Origin: Legionella saoudiensis
Lineage (GTDB): Bacteria > Pseudomonadota > Gammaproteobacteria > Legionellales > Legionellaceae
Direction of reading: 5' to 3'
DNA length: 64,000 nt
NCBI RefSeq assembly: GCF_001465875.1
Contig: NZ_LN901324.1
Coordinates: 868,001 to 932,000, forward strand
The notes under the pieces were generated by a model, which saw only the letters and a list, made by a program, of their open reading frames with translations, was not told the DNA's origin and did not search any database. Made by a program: the position numbers and the translations under genes. Shown in pieces: positions 17,030 through 25,984 of this stretch (position 1 is its first letter; each line of letters starts with the position of its first letter).

Positions 17030-17114
17030 AATTTCGACTGAATCTAAATCCATTTATTTAAATTAAATAAAAAACGGTCCTTATTTTGCAGCAAAGCAAA
17101 TCAGTACTGAGTTT

Positions 17115-17130
17115 GAACAAAGCTTTGTTC
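17115..17130. repeat. 16-bp perfect palindrome
   Basis: GAACAAAGCTTTGTTC reads the same on both strands. It lies in the space between two convergent genes (the exported protein at 16637 and the SCO gene). It could be a protein site or chance; nothing else in this 150-bp space stands out. Confidence 0.35.
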
Positions 17131-17179
17131 TGAATTGCTAGCTGCATTCAATTGCCTACTCACTGAGGAGCGTTTGCCA

Positions 17180-17752
17180 TTAATCAATAAGCCGCATTAA
17201 ATCAACTAATAAATCTTTCGTAGTGATTGGATAATAAAAATAAGCTTGCACCCTCGCCTCTGGATTAATAAGCAAAATCTCAGTCCCATGACTCATTGGG
17301 CTTGCAGACACTGTAATATGCAATTGTTTCTGTAATGAATTAATTACCGATATTGGCCCTCGAAGTGCAATAAAATGCTCATTAAACTGATGCACAAATT
17401 GATTAAGCTCCTGTACCGAGTCATATTCGGGATCTACAGAAATAAAAATAACTTGGGGTCTTTGAGCTGGTGGTAATTGTTCATAAGTCTGATTCAACAT
17501 AGACATCGTCAGCGGACATACCATCTTACAGCGGCTAAAACCAAAAAAAATTAGGGTCCAGTGCCCTTTTAACTGTGTTTCAGAAAATAAATTTCCTTGA
17601 TTGTCAGTAAGTTCGAATTTGGGTACTGGTTCAGGTTGATTCATATACACCCCATGTTCTAAGCGAACAGGGCTATGATAAATAACAAAGTAGGCGATAA
17701 GAACCGTAATAAGAAATAAATAAAACAAAATTATCTTAGTTATCTTCTTCAT
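17180..17752 (-). CDS. SCO1/SenC-family copper-binding thioredoxin-fold protein
   Basis: From the ATG at 17752 (preceded by AGGT) the protein has 190 residues; an upstream in-frame start at 17782 is less likely. An N-terminal membrane anchor (about 7-25) exports a thioredoxin-like domain. The copper ligands of the family are present: C75-x3-C79 (SRCKMVCP) and H155 (MSHGTE). SCO proteins deliver copper to the CuA site of cytochrome c oxidase or act as thiol reductases. No oxidase genes are nearby, so the partner is unknown. Confidence 0.87.
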   Translation of the reverse strand: MKKITKIILFYLFLITVLIAYFVIYHSPVRLEHGVYMNQPEPVPKFELTDNQGNLFSETQLKGHWTLIFFGFSRCKMVCPLTMSMLNQTYEQLPPAQRPQVIFISVDPEYDSVQELNQFVHQFNEHFIALRGPISVINSLQKQLHITVSASPMSHGTEILLINPEARVQAYFYYPITTKDLLVDLMRLID

Positions 17753-17901
17753 TTTACCTAATCCTAAACCGTTATAATGCAAATTTTTGAATGAAAATCT
17801 TTCGTAAACCCCTCAGACGACGTACTTTAAAAATACCGTGCTAGAATTAAATAGAATGAACTATATAGAACTAGATTAAAACATAAAGAGCATTAAGGAA
17901 A

Positions 17902-19533
17902 ATGTATACGGAATTTTTTCAACAAAATGCCTTACCAATAGATCAGTTTAAAGGAGTATACGATTCAAGATTAGTTATTTTATCGTATCTAGTCGCAGTA
18001 ATGGCATCATATATTGCTCTTGATTTAACCGGTCGATTACGGGATCACAATAATACCAAAAAAGACACATGGCTCTGGTTAATCGGTGGAGCAATTGCTA
18101 TGGGCTCAGGAATTTGGTCCATGCATTTTATTGGCATGCTTTCCTTTAGCATTCCAGGCATTACCTTACAATATAATGTGTATTGGACCATACTTTCATT
18201 GTGTGTCGCAATATTTGCCTCGGGTTTCGCTTTATTTTTATTAAAAAAATCAATAATTAATGTTATTCATCTTATGGCTGGTGGATTTATTTTAGGCCTA
18301 GCCATCGCATCAATGCATTATACTGGCATGACTGCCCTACTAATTTCCTTAAATATTAGCTACTTACCCAGTTTGTTTTTATTGTCCATTCTGGTGGCTA
18401 TTATAGCATCAGAAGCTGCAATTTGGTTTGCCTTAAAAAGTAATACGGTTGTGGTCGCCTTAAGAAATCGGATTAAAATTTTATCCGCCCTGATCATGGG
18501 CTTGGCAATTAGTGGAATGCATTATACGGGTATGGCCGCCTCGGTTTTTAGTCCGTTGTGTACTCCCGTTATTAACACAGATGAAGCGTCAGGAATACCC
18601 CCAACCGTCTTATCAATTATTATTGCCGCCGCCACATTTATAATACTAGGGATAGCCTTTTGGGCTTCCAATTATAAAGAAGCGAAAAACCAACACCAAT
18701 TTGAAGAAGCACGTGAACTTGGTATGGCAGAAATGTCCGTATCGGTTTTACATAATGTAGGCAATGTAATCAATTCCATAAATATTTCGATTGAGACATT
18801 ACTTGCCAAAAGAAATGCTACTCCCTTAAAAGCGTTGCAAAAATTAGCAGATTTATTTAATGCCCATAAAGAGGATTTACCCCAATTTCTTAGTCAAGAC
18901 TCCAGGGGCTCGCATATACCAGCCTATATTAGTGCATTAGCATTATGCTGGGAAAGCGAACATACGCAGGAAGTTAAGGAACTAGAGGAAATGACTAAAA
19001 ATATCGCACTAATCAAAAATATTATTAATACTCAACAAACAGCCTTTAAAAACGAGCGCTTTGAACAAATTATTTCCCTCAATGAGCTTATTGATGAAAC
19101 ACTTTTACTCTCAGGGACTTATTTAAATAAAGAAATTCGTGTTGTAAAAGAATATGGCGATATTAAGCCCATTGTGATTGATAAAACAAAACTATTTCAA
19201 ATATTAAATAATATTATTTCTAATGCAAAGGAGGCATTAGTAGATTCAACCAATACTCCTAAGGTACTAACAATTAGAACTAAACTAATAACTAAAGATA
19301 AAATTGAAATTCAAATTTCTGAAAATGGAATTGGTATTTCAAAAGATCACTTATCTAAAATTTTTATTTTTGGCTTTACAACCAAAAAATCGGGGCATGG
19401 TTTTGGACTCCATGCATCTGCTGTTGCGGTTAAGGAATTAGGTGGTGATATTCATGTGTCCAGTGAAGGACATGAACAAGGTTCAACCTTCACCATTTAT
19501 TTACCCAACAGTAAAGCAAGCATATTAAAATAG
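17902..19533 (+). CDS. MHYT-domain membrane sensor histidine kinase
   Basis: The N-terminal 260 residues hold about seven membrane helices with three MHYT-type motifs (SMHFIGM, SMHYTGM, GMHYTGM), whose Met/His residues are proposed to bind copper or sense gases. A cytoplasmic part follows, with an unusual phospho-acceptor region (SVLHNVGNVINS, H284) and an HATPase domain: N box NNIISNAKEAL, G1 ENGIGIS, G2 GHGFGLH. The downstream receiver-GGDEF-EAL gene starts 10 bp after the stop, so the two form an operon and very likely a two-component pair. AGGAA precedes the ATG. Confidence 0.88.
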   Translation: MYTEFFQQNALPIDQFKGVYDSRLVILSYLVAVMASYIALDLTGRLRDHNNTKKDTWLWLIGGAIAMGSGIWSMHFIGMLSFSIPGITLQYNVYWTILSLCVAIFASGFALFLLKKSIINVIHLMAGGFILGLAIASMHYTGMTALLISLNISYLPSLFLLSILVAIIASEAAIWFALKSNTVVVALRNRIKILSALIMGLAISGMHYTGMAASVFSPLCTPVINTDEASGIPPTVLSIIIAAATFIILGIAFWASNYKEAKNQHQFEEARELGMAEMSVSVLHNVGNVINSINISIETLLAKRNATPLKALQKLADLFNAHKEDLPQFLSQDSRGSHIPAYISALALCWESEHTQEVKELEEMTKNIALIKNIINTQQTAFKNERFEQIISLNELIDETLLLSGTYLNKEIRVVKEYGDIKPIVIDKTKLFQILNNIISNAKEALVDSTNTPKVLTIRTKLITKDKIEIQISENGIGISKDHLSKIFIFGFTTKKSGHGFGLHASAVAVKELGGDIHVSSEGHEQGSTFTIYLPNSKASILK

Positions 19534-19543
19534 GAGTTTTGTT

Positions 19544-21442
19544 ATGAATAAGCAAATAGATTTTCGAATCTTAATTATTGATGATAATCCTGCTATTCAT
19601 CAAGACTTTCAAAAAATACTAAAAACAGAACCTTCAAATGCTCACCTTAATAAGCTAAATCAGCTCATTTTTGGCGAGGAAATGACTCTAGAGCCTGATT
19701 TTAATTCAAATAACCTACCTAACTTTCAAATAGACTGCGTATCTCAAGGCCAGGAAGGCATTGAATGTATTCAGCAGGCATTGAACGAAGGAGAACCTTA
19801 TGCCTTGGCCTTTGTTGATATACGTATGCCCCCGGGTTTAGACGGGGTGCAAACGATCAAGCAAATTTGGGCATTAGATTCAGAAATACAAATTGTAATT
19901 TGCACTGCTTATTCAGACTATAGCTGGGAAGAAACGGTAAAAGCATTAGGTTTGAGGGATAATCTATTAATTCTTAAAAAACCATTTGATAGTGTCGCAG
20001 TTCGTCAGTTAGCTTGCTCATTAACCAAAAAATGGCGTTTAATGCAAGAATCTAAACATCGTGAAGAAATTTTAGAAAAAACCGTAAAAGATCGTACTGA
20101 TTCTCTCCAAAAAACCTTATCTATGCTTGAATATCAGGCAACTCATGACAGCTTAACTAATTTGCCCAACCGTGTACTACTTGTGGAGCGCATAAAACAG
20201 GAAATTGCTCGCGCGCAGCAGAATAACTCAGGCTTCCTATTAGTTTTTATCGATTTGGATCGATTTAAGTTAATTAATGATAGCTTTAACCATGAAACAG
20301 GCGATATCTTACTTAAACGAGTCGCCGAACGTTTATCAAATATTACCCGCAAAGAAGATATGATCGCGCGTTTAAGTGGTGATGAGTTCATTTTTATTGC
20401 TGTTCCATCCAATGGAAAGCAAATTGATGACATCGCAGATGTGGCCCAAAGAATTTTAAATGTCCTCAATAAAACGATGCGTATAGCTCATCGGGAACTT
20501 ATGGTTTCAGCCAGTCTTGGGATTAGTATTTATCCCCAAGATGGCTCCACTGTTGAAGAGCTTTTACGACATGCTGATTTAGCTATGTATCGAGCAAAAG
20601 CATTAGGCGGCAATCAGTTTCAGTTATATGCCAATGAATTGCAGGAAAAATGTATGGTTCTTTTAGAAAAAGAAACTGACCTGCGCCAAGCATTATTGGA
20701 AAATGAATTTTTTATAGAGTATCAACCCCAATATGATACCAAAAATCATAAATTAATCGGTGTAGAGGCATTAATTCGCTGGAATCATCCCAAACACGGC
20801 ATTCGCTTACCCATGGACTTTATACCGCTTGCCGAGGAAACTGGCCTTATTGTTCCCATTGGCGAATGGCTGATTACTACTGCCTGCCGTCAAAATAAAG
20901 AGTGGCAAGATAAAGGTATTGCTCCATTCCCTATCGCAGTAAACATTGCCACCAAGCAATTTATGCAACCCAATTTTATTTCGATGATAAAAAAAATCCT
21001 AACCGAAACGAAGTTAGAGGCTAAATATCTTGAGGTAGAGATTACTGAAAATGTTCTGATTAACTCCAGCAGCGTAATTTATGCTATTCGTCAATTAAAA
21101 CAAATGGGTGTAAATATTGTGCTTGATGATTTTGGTACTGGGAATTCTGGATTTAATTATCTCCATCATCTACCCATTGATCAATTAAAAATCGATCAAT
21201 CTTTTGTCCAAAATATAAACAGCAGCCGCTCTGATGAAATAATTATTCAAGCAATTATAAATATGGCTAACAGCTTAAAATTAGATGTAATTGCCGAGGG
21301 AATTGAAACCTTAGGGCAACTTAGGTTTCTTGAATCACATTCATGTTATAAAGTTCAAGGTTTTTATTTTAATCAGCCTATGTCAGCGAATCAGCTTGAA
21401 AAGTTAATTTTGGCGTTCCCAGATAATATTCCCTCGATGTGA
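19544..21442 (+). CDS. Response regulator with GGDEF and EAL domains (c-di-GMP turnover)
   Basis: 632 residues. A receiver domain with a loop insertion has its phospho-acceptor at D92 (FVDIRMPP). A coiled segment leads to a GGDEF domain whose active-site loop reads SGDEF (278-282), a variant still found in active diguanylate cyclases. The EAL domain keeps EAL (408-410), EITEN, DDFGTG, KIDQSFV and EGIET, the metal and catalytic residues of c-di-GMP phosphodiesterases. The enzyme could therefore make or degrade c-di-GMP, switched by the MHYT kinase just upstream. TAGGAG lies before the start. Confidence 0.92.
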   Translation: MNKQIDFRILIIDDNPAIHQDFQKILKTEPSNAHLNKLNQLIFGEEMTLEPDFNSNNLPNFQIDCVSQGQEGIECIQQALNEGEPYALAFVDIRMPPGLDGVQTIKQIWALDSEIQIVICTAYSDYSWEETVKALGLRDNLLILKKPFDSVAVRQLACSLTKKWRLMQESKHREEILEKTVKDRTDSLQKTLSMLEYQATHDSLTNLPNRVLLVERIKQEIARAQQNNSGFLLVFIDLDRFKLINDSFNHETGDILLKRVAERLSNITRKEDMIARLSGDEFIFIAVPSNGKQIDDIADVAQRILNVLNKTMRIAHRELMVSASLGISIYPQDGSTVEELLRHADLAMYRAKALGGNQFQLYANELQEKCMVLLEKETDLRQALLENEFFIEYQPQYDTKNHKLIGVEALIRWNHPKHGIRLPMDFIPLAEETGLIVPIGEWLITTACRQNKEWQDKGIAPFPIAVNIATKQFMQPNFISMIKKILTETKLEAKYLEVEITENVLINSSSVIYAIRQLKQMGVNIVLDDFGTGNSGFNYLHHLPIDQLKIDQSFVQNINSSRSDEIIIQAIINMANSLKLDVIAEGIETLGQLRFLESHSCYKVQGFYFNQPMSANQLEKLILAFPDNIPSM

Positions 21443-21468
21443 ATAAAACATCGCTCTAAGGGGTTACA

Positions 21469-21492
21469 GTATGCTGGGCAAGCCCAGCATAC
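21469..21492. terminator. Strong bidirectional hairpin after the GGDEF-EAL gene
   Basis: GTATGCTGGGC (21469-21479) and GCCCAGCATAC (21482-21492) form a perfect 11-bp stem with a two-base loop; flanking AGGGGTTA and TAACCCT extend the pairing. It lies between convergent genes. Confidence 0.75.
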
Positions 21493-21503
21493 ATGGCCTA
21501 ACC

Positions 21504-21944
21504 CTAATAATTCTTAAGAACCGCCTGCGCAGTGCCAGGCAGCAATAAGGCACCATTAGTGGGATCATATGTTGGCGGCGCATTTTCACTAACGGTTACC
21601 TGATTCAAATAATAATTCGTATTTATACTCACAGGATTAGGTGCAGAATAAACTGTCCCACTAGGACTAACAACTGGAGTAACAACAATATTTGTGATAG
21701 GTGCAATACAAGCCAGACCAACTCCAGCCCATACCGTTATTCGCCCTTGATAAGGAAGTGTTGTTGTATAGCAAGGTGTAGTAGGACCATTTTCAAAAGA
21801 AAATGTGACCGGAGTAGCTACGGAGCCATTTGCCCCTAACAGGTTAACTACATCAATCCTTTGAATAGGCGCATTTCCTGCCAAAAGGCTATGCGAAAAA
21901 ACTAATCCTAATAGTGTATGGCTGAGAATCCCTTTTCTCTTCAT
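21504..21944 (-). CDS. Small exported protein, 146 aa
   Basis: Signal peptide about 1-22 (MKRKGILSHTLLGLVFSHSLLA). The mature part is rich in Val, Thr, Pro and Asn with two cysteines, consistent with a secreted all-beta protein. GAGGG precedes the ATG. The gene follows another exported 146-residue protein by 21 bp on the same strand, so both are probably one operon. Family not recognised. Confidence 0.6.
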   Translation of the reverse strand: MKRKGILSHTLLGLVFSHSLLAGNAPIQRIDVVNLLGANGSVATPVTFSFENGPTTPCYTTTLPYQGRITVWAGVGLACIAPITNIVVTPVVSPSGTVYSAPNPVSINTNYYLNQVTVSENAPPTYDPTNGALLLPGTAQAVLKNY

Positions 21945-21965
21945 AATATATCCCTCAAAACAAAA

Positions 21966-22406
21966 TTAAACAGACGCCGCAGCTTGAGTAGGTACACCAA
22001 AGCAATTATTTACATTAAATGGATTGCTTTGATCTAAATTCGTAAACACAAGGTAACCAGTGGTTGGATTGGTGAAAAAACCGGTAATGACTGCGATATT
22101 ATGTCCAGCAATTAACTGATCTTGTATTACATAATTTCCGTTTAAGCTATATGAGGTAACGGTACTTGTCGTATCGCTAAAGGAGCTGCCTAATAAAACA
22201 TACTGAAAGGGATAGCTGGTGTCGATGTAACAAACAACATTATAAGTCACTGAAGGAATCAAGCCAGCAAGCGAAACTTTTGTACTGGTTCCCGCAGCCA
22301 CATTTCCGCCTCCACTTAAACTCACTACAGAACTTGTTGGCGCAGCATTGCTGCTCATAGCCCATAAAAAAAATAAAGCAGCAATGCCCCTTCTACCCTT
22401 ATTCAT
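21966..22406 (-). CDS. Small exported protein, 146 aa, first of a two-gene unit
   Basis: Signal peptide about 1-22 (ending MSSNAA). The mature sequence (SVVSLSGGGNVAAGTSTKVSLAGLIPSVTYNVVCYI) has the alternating pattern of a beta-sandwich and two cysteines. A very good ribosome site (AGGAGGAG) precedes the ATG. It is divergent from the large membrane protein at 22582, leaving about 175 bp for both promoters. Family not recognised. Confidence 0.6.
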   Translation of the reverse strand: MNKGRRGIAALFFLWAMSSNAAPTSSVVSLSGGGNVAAGTSTKVSLAGLIPSVTYNVVCYIDTSYPFQYVLLGSSFSDTTSTVTSYSLNGNYVIQDQLIAGHNIAVITGFFTNPTTGYLVFTNLDQSNPFNVNNCFGVPTQAAASV

Positions 22407-22581
22407 GTAAACTCCTCCTGGAAAACTGCCTTTTTGTAAATAGTGTAAATATTTAACTAACTATTTCCTGTTTTCATTATCTGGTTTATAATCGACCAGC
22501 CATAATGACTGGCCCATAGTCCTTACCACATCGTACAGTATAAAACTATTTGACTCTTTTCAATATTAATGAGATTTGTTT

Positions 22582-24117
22582 ATGGGAAAATCACAAATCA
22601 GCCACATAAAGCAGGCTTTTTTCAATCACACCTGGAATAATGATATAGGGTTTTCTTTTACGCAAGAAGACTTTAATTTGAACCAGTTGCAAAATGAGTT
22701 TTCCTCTTTATACCAAATACTCAGTTCGAATAAAACGTTTTGGGCAAACCATGTTGAAGTGGTGCTTTATGTCAGCTTTGTCTGTGATTTAATGATTCAC
22801 TATTATGAAATAGACTATCAACCCACTGAAATAGAAAAACTAAAAAAACAAAAAAAGGAAATTGAGTCCTACATCCAAGGTCATTCCCTGTCTCAGGAAA
22901 GCGCATCCAGCAACAATACTTTTTTTATCTTCTTATTAGAACAAATAAAAAATAATTTTGATGAATCAGGGGTTATTGGTGATCCTTTAACCACCATACG
23001 CCAAAAAGTAGGTAAATTAAATACCAATCGCTCTAAATTTGGTTACAGCCGCGCCCTGGCTATGCAATTATTGGCTTATCTGGAACATAGTGCGTTTTTT
23101 GAATTAATCCAGGAAATGAACGACATTCTCGGCAATCAATATGGTTTTGTAGATGGCATCAATCTTTTAAATCAGTCCCGAGAGGCATTAGCCGCATTAG
23201 GTATTATTTTATTTGCTTTTCGCTTTATCATTAACCTCATTATTGGTATTAAACAAATAATACAGGCTTCAATTGAGAAGGAACTATCGGTTTCTAAAGT
23301 TTTAAAACAAGAACTGGAGAAACGTGGCTTTACGATGGCAAGTGATTTAGTGTGGTCTTTGGTTGGTTTATTAACTACGTACCCTAATTTTTTCCATGTA
23401 CCCATTTCATCAGTATCGCCCATAATTCTTGCATTTTTAATTTTTGATGCACTTTTACTGTTAACCCAATGGCTTTACGATGCCTCTAATTATAGAAAAC
23501 AAATACAGGAATTAACTGAGCAAAAAATCGGGGCTGAGCCTCTTGAGCTTCTCGTGATTCAACGACAACTGGATTTGTTAAAAGATGAATGGGAAGCTCA
23601 ATGCTCTTATTATGCGATTAATATTTTAGGCGCCCACATCTTAGCCATTAGCTTTGCAGCAACACTGATTTATACGGGCCCATTGGCCATAGCCGCTGTT
23701 GCTTTATTTAGTATGTTAGGTAATGCTTTGTATAATACCGCAGAAGAATATAAAAAGTACAAAAAAGCTCAAATTGCAGTAGCTCGTGAACTTACCAATG
23801 GAGAAATCCTAAATGATGAGCATCATCAGAAATTAATAAGTTTGCTTCGCGAGGAACGTGATGAAGCTCATGCTGAGTTATGGAACACACTAACATTTAA
23901 CTTTGGTGGAATCGCATTTATTATTACCGCCACCGTGGTTTGCTGGCCGGTAGCCCTAGCAGTTACTATAGGCTATATTGGACATCAACTAAATAAATCC
24001 TATCAAAAACAGCTCCATCTTCATGATAAAGATGGAGTTGCTCATGATCTTTATCGCTTTATAAGCGTAGATAATTATGAAGAAGAAACTTCTGTGGGTT
24101 TTAAAATAACAAACTAA
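22582..24117 (+). CDS. Large hypothetical membrane protein (candidate effector)
   Basis: About 511 residues from the ATG at 22582 (an upstream TTG at 22576 would add two). Several hydrophobic segments occur: about 205-225, 260-300, 350-380 and 440-465, the last two rich in Ala/Gly (LAISFAATLIYTGPLAIAAVALF; FIITATVVCWPVALAVTIGYIG). Charged helical, probably coiled-coil stretches lie between them (EIEKLKKQKKEIES, RQLDLLKDEWEAQ). No known family is apparent. The paired membrane hairpins between coiled coils are reminiscent of host-membrane-targeted Legionella proteins, but this is an inference. Confidence 0.6.
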   Translation: MGKSQISHIKQAFFNHTWNNDIGFSFTQEDFNLNQLQNEFSSLYQILSSNKTFWANHVEVVLYVSFVCDLMIHYYEIDYQPTEIEKLKKQKKEIESYIQGHSLSQESASSNNTFFIFLLEQIKNNFDESGVIGDPLTTIRQKVGKLNTNRSKFGYSRALAMQLLAYLEHSAFFELIQEMNDILGNQYGFVDGINLLNQSREALAALGIILFAFRFIINLIIGIKQIIQASIEKELSVSKVLKQELEKRGFTMASDLVWSLVGLLTTYPNFFHVPISSVSPIILAFLIFDALLLLTQWLYDASNYRKQIQELTEQKIGAEPLELLVIQRQLDLLKDEWEAQCSYYAINILGAHILAISFAATLIYTGPLAIAAVALFSMLGNALYNTAEEYKKYKKAQIAVARELTNGEILNDEHHQKLISLLREERDEAHAELWNTLTFNFGGIAFIITATVVCWPVALAVTIGYIGHQLNKSYQKQLHLHDKDGVAHDLYRFISVDNYEEETSVGFKITN

Positions 24118-24256
24118 TGGATTTGCTACGCACATAGCTTCCGAATTTCACTACGTTACTCCTGGCCCCATTAGATATAAGGCTGTAATAATACGGTTCC
24201 CTCCTTACTCTATCCCCATTCTCCGATTTGCTATAATTAACAAAAAGGAGGTTATT

Positions 24257-24454
24257 ATGAACAGAAATACTCAGCCAACTAGAAAAAAAGCGCATACTAA
24301 TCAACCTGATACTACTAGTAAAGCAAAACAAAAAGCACGTGAGGAAGAATTAGAGGGAGAATTAGAGGGAGAATTAGAGGGAGAATTAGAGGAAGAATTA
24401 GATGAAACTTTAAAAGAAACTTTTCCCGCCAGTGATGCTACGGCTAAATATTAG
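24257..24454 (+). CDS. Small acidic protein with ELEG repeats and a FPASD tail
   Basis: 65 residues. A basic N-terminus is followed by a run of Glu-Leu-Glu-Gly units encoded by a 12-bp direct repeat (GAATTAGAGGGA, three full copies and degenerate ones, 24347-24400), then ELDETLKETFPASDA. The DETLxETFPASD tail matches a motif shared by many short proteobacterial proteins of unknown function. AAGGAGG sits just before the ATG and a TATAAT-like -10 lies at 24232-24237, so it is probably a real gene despite its size. Confidence 0.6.
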   Translation: MNRNTQPTRKKAHTNQPDTTSKAKQKAREEELEGELEGELEGELEEELDETLKETFPASDATAKY

Positions 24455-24478
24455 AGCCAGGCGCCAAGAAACTCCTAA

Positions 24479-24549
24479 GCATGTCATCCTGAGGAATTTA
24501 CGACGAAGGAGCATACAGAAGATTCCTCTCGATGCTCTGGATGACATGC
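24479..24549. repeat. Single palindromic repeat element, relative of the array at 29764
   Basis: GCATGTCATCC (24479-24489) and GGATGACATGC (24539-24549) are perfect 11-bp inverted ends. The interior (CTGAGGAATTTACGACGAAGG) matches the reverse complement of one end of the array units at 29764-30416, so this is a solitary, shorter and inverted member of the same family. It lies in a 278-bp intergenic space that otherwise shows nothing clear. Confidence 0.65.
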
Positions 24550-24732
24550 CTCTTATCATAACCCGCCCTTTATTTCGGATAGTTTCCAGTCATTATGATT
24601 AAAATCCATAACAAATTGAAAAAAAATTATGGACTCTTTTCTAAAATACGGGATAATTTAGCGCAAATAAATAAATGCTGATGAGCCCCCTCCTGACATG
24701 GAGAAAAATATCTCAGGTTAAAGGAGTTAAAG

Positions 24733-25857
24733 ATGCCGAAAACATATTCTCAGCTAGCTTCAGAGCTAAATTTAACACCACTTTATGAAAGTGAAGCACA
24801 GCTTATTGCGCTTAGAGACTGGTGCGCCAATCATTTTTTAGATGATTTCAGCAAGCCTAAAACCACTGAGCCCAAAGATGAATATCAATTGTTACAAAAA
24901 CTAGCAGAAGAATACTTAGACTATTTTCCTCTGCACAGCAGTGATATTAATACCCCAAATAGTAAACTTGCGGGCTATACCCCTCTTCAATGGGCTATCG
25001 TTAAAGGCTATAAAGAGTTTTTAAAACAACATATAGACAACGTAGATCCAGTCAATGAACGAACCCCATTACATCTGGCCGCAAGTTATGGGAATTTATT
25101 CGTTGTGCAATTTTTACTAAATAATGGCGCAGAAAGTACTCCTGATCGGGGAGGAGCATATCCCCTCCATTTAGCCTTATCTTTAAATATTATTGAACAA
25201 AAACCTTCTTTAAAAAGCTTAAGCTTATTAAAGCGAGCAGAAGTTTATCGCACATTAAAGCTAGCCAAACCTGAAATAGTCCAAAAAACGGACTCTGAAG
25301 GACGAAATGTTGCACATCATATGGTCGTGTATGGCTTCAATAAGTTATTGAGTGACTTGGTTGCCGCAAAAAGTAAACTTCTTCTCGCAAGAGATTTATT
25401 GGGGCTTACGCCTGCTCATTTGGCAATTCATACAGGGCAAACATCCAGCCTAATTTTGTTACTCAAGGATGAACGAATTGTAAATTTATCTGATGAAAAA
25501 GGAACCTTATTACATTATGCTGCAGATGCCGGTTCAAAAGAGGACATTATTGCTTGTTTAAAAGCAGGTATCAACGAGCATAAACTTGATACAAGCAAAC
25601 GAACAGCAGCTATGCGCGCTGTTCTTATAGGCAACGATAAAGCACTCTCTGGTTTTAATATAGAACATTTATCTGCAGAACGAATTGGGGAAAATGAATT
25701 AACCCTGTTACACCTGGCGGTAAAAAACAATATAGAACCCTCTCAAAAATGGTTATTAGAGAACACTAACCTTGAAAATGTGCCCGATAAAAAAGGAAGG
25801 CTTCCTGAAACCTATAATTCAGAAGATAGTATTCTCACGTCAAAGATGTCTCCTTAA
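24733..25857 (+). CDS. Ankyrin-repeat protein (candidate Dot/Icm effector)
   Basis: 374 residues. Ankyrin repeats are visible from about residue 78 on: GYTPLQWAIVKGY, RTPLHLAASYGNLFVVQFLLNNGA, AYPLHLALSLN, GLTPAHLAIHTGQTSSLILLL, GTLLHYAADAGSKEDIIACLKAG and LTLLHLAVKNN. There is no signal peptide. Ankyrin proteins mediate protein binding, and Legionella and Coxiella inject many into host cells, so a host-directed role is likely but unproven. AAGGAG precedes the ATG. A strong hairpin (25876-25903) ends the transcript. Confidence 0.8.
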   Translation: MPKTYSQLASELNLTPLYESEAQLIALRDWCANHFLDDFSKPKTTEPKDEYQLLQKLAEEYLDYFPLHSSDINTPNSKLAGYTPLQWAIVKGYKEFLKQHIDNVDPVNERTPLHLAASYGNLFVVQFLLNNGAESTPDRGGAYPLHLALSLNIIEQKPSLKSLSLLKRAEVYRTLKLAKPEIVQKTDSEGRNVAHHMVVYGFNKLLSDLVAAKSKLLLARDLLGLTPAHLAIHTGQTSSLILLLKDERIVNLSDEKGTLLHYAADAGSKEDIIACLKAGINEHKLDTSKRTAAMRAVLIGNDKALSGFNIEHLSAERIGENELTLLHLAVKNNIEPSQKWLLENTNLENVPDKKGRLPETYNSEDSILTSKMSP

Positions 25858-25875
25858 CAGTACAGAAACTTCTCT

Positions 25876-25903
25876 CCCGTATTGGAACCTCATCCAATAC
25901 GGG
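25876..25903. terminator. Hairpin after the ankyrin gene
   Basis: CCCGTATTGGA (25876-25886) pairs perfectly with TCCAATACGGG (25893-25903) around a six-base loop, directly after the ankyrin gene. No long T run follows. Confidence 0.65.
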
Positions 25904-25984
25904 CTACAGACATATTAAGCCATTAACAAACCCAATAAAACACAGTATTATGCTGCCCTAAATTAAAAAACTAGAGGTATGGCA

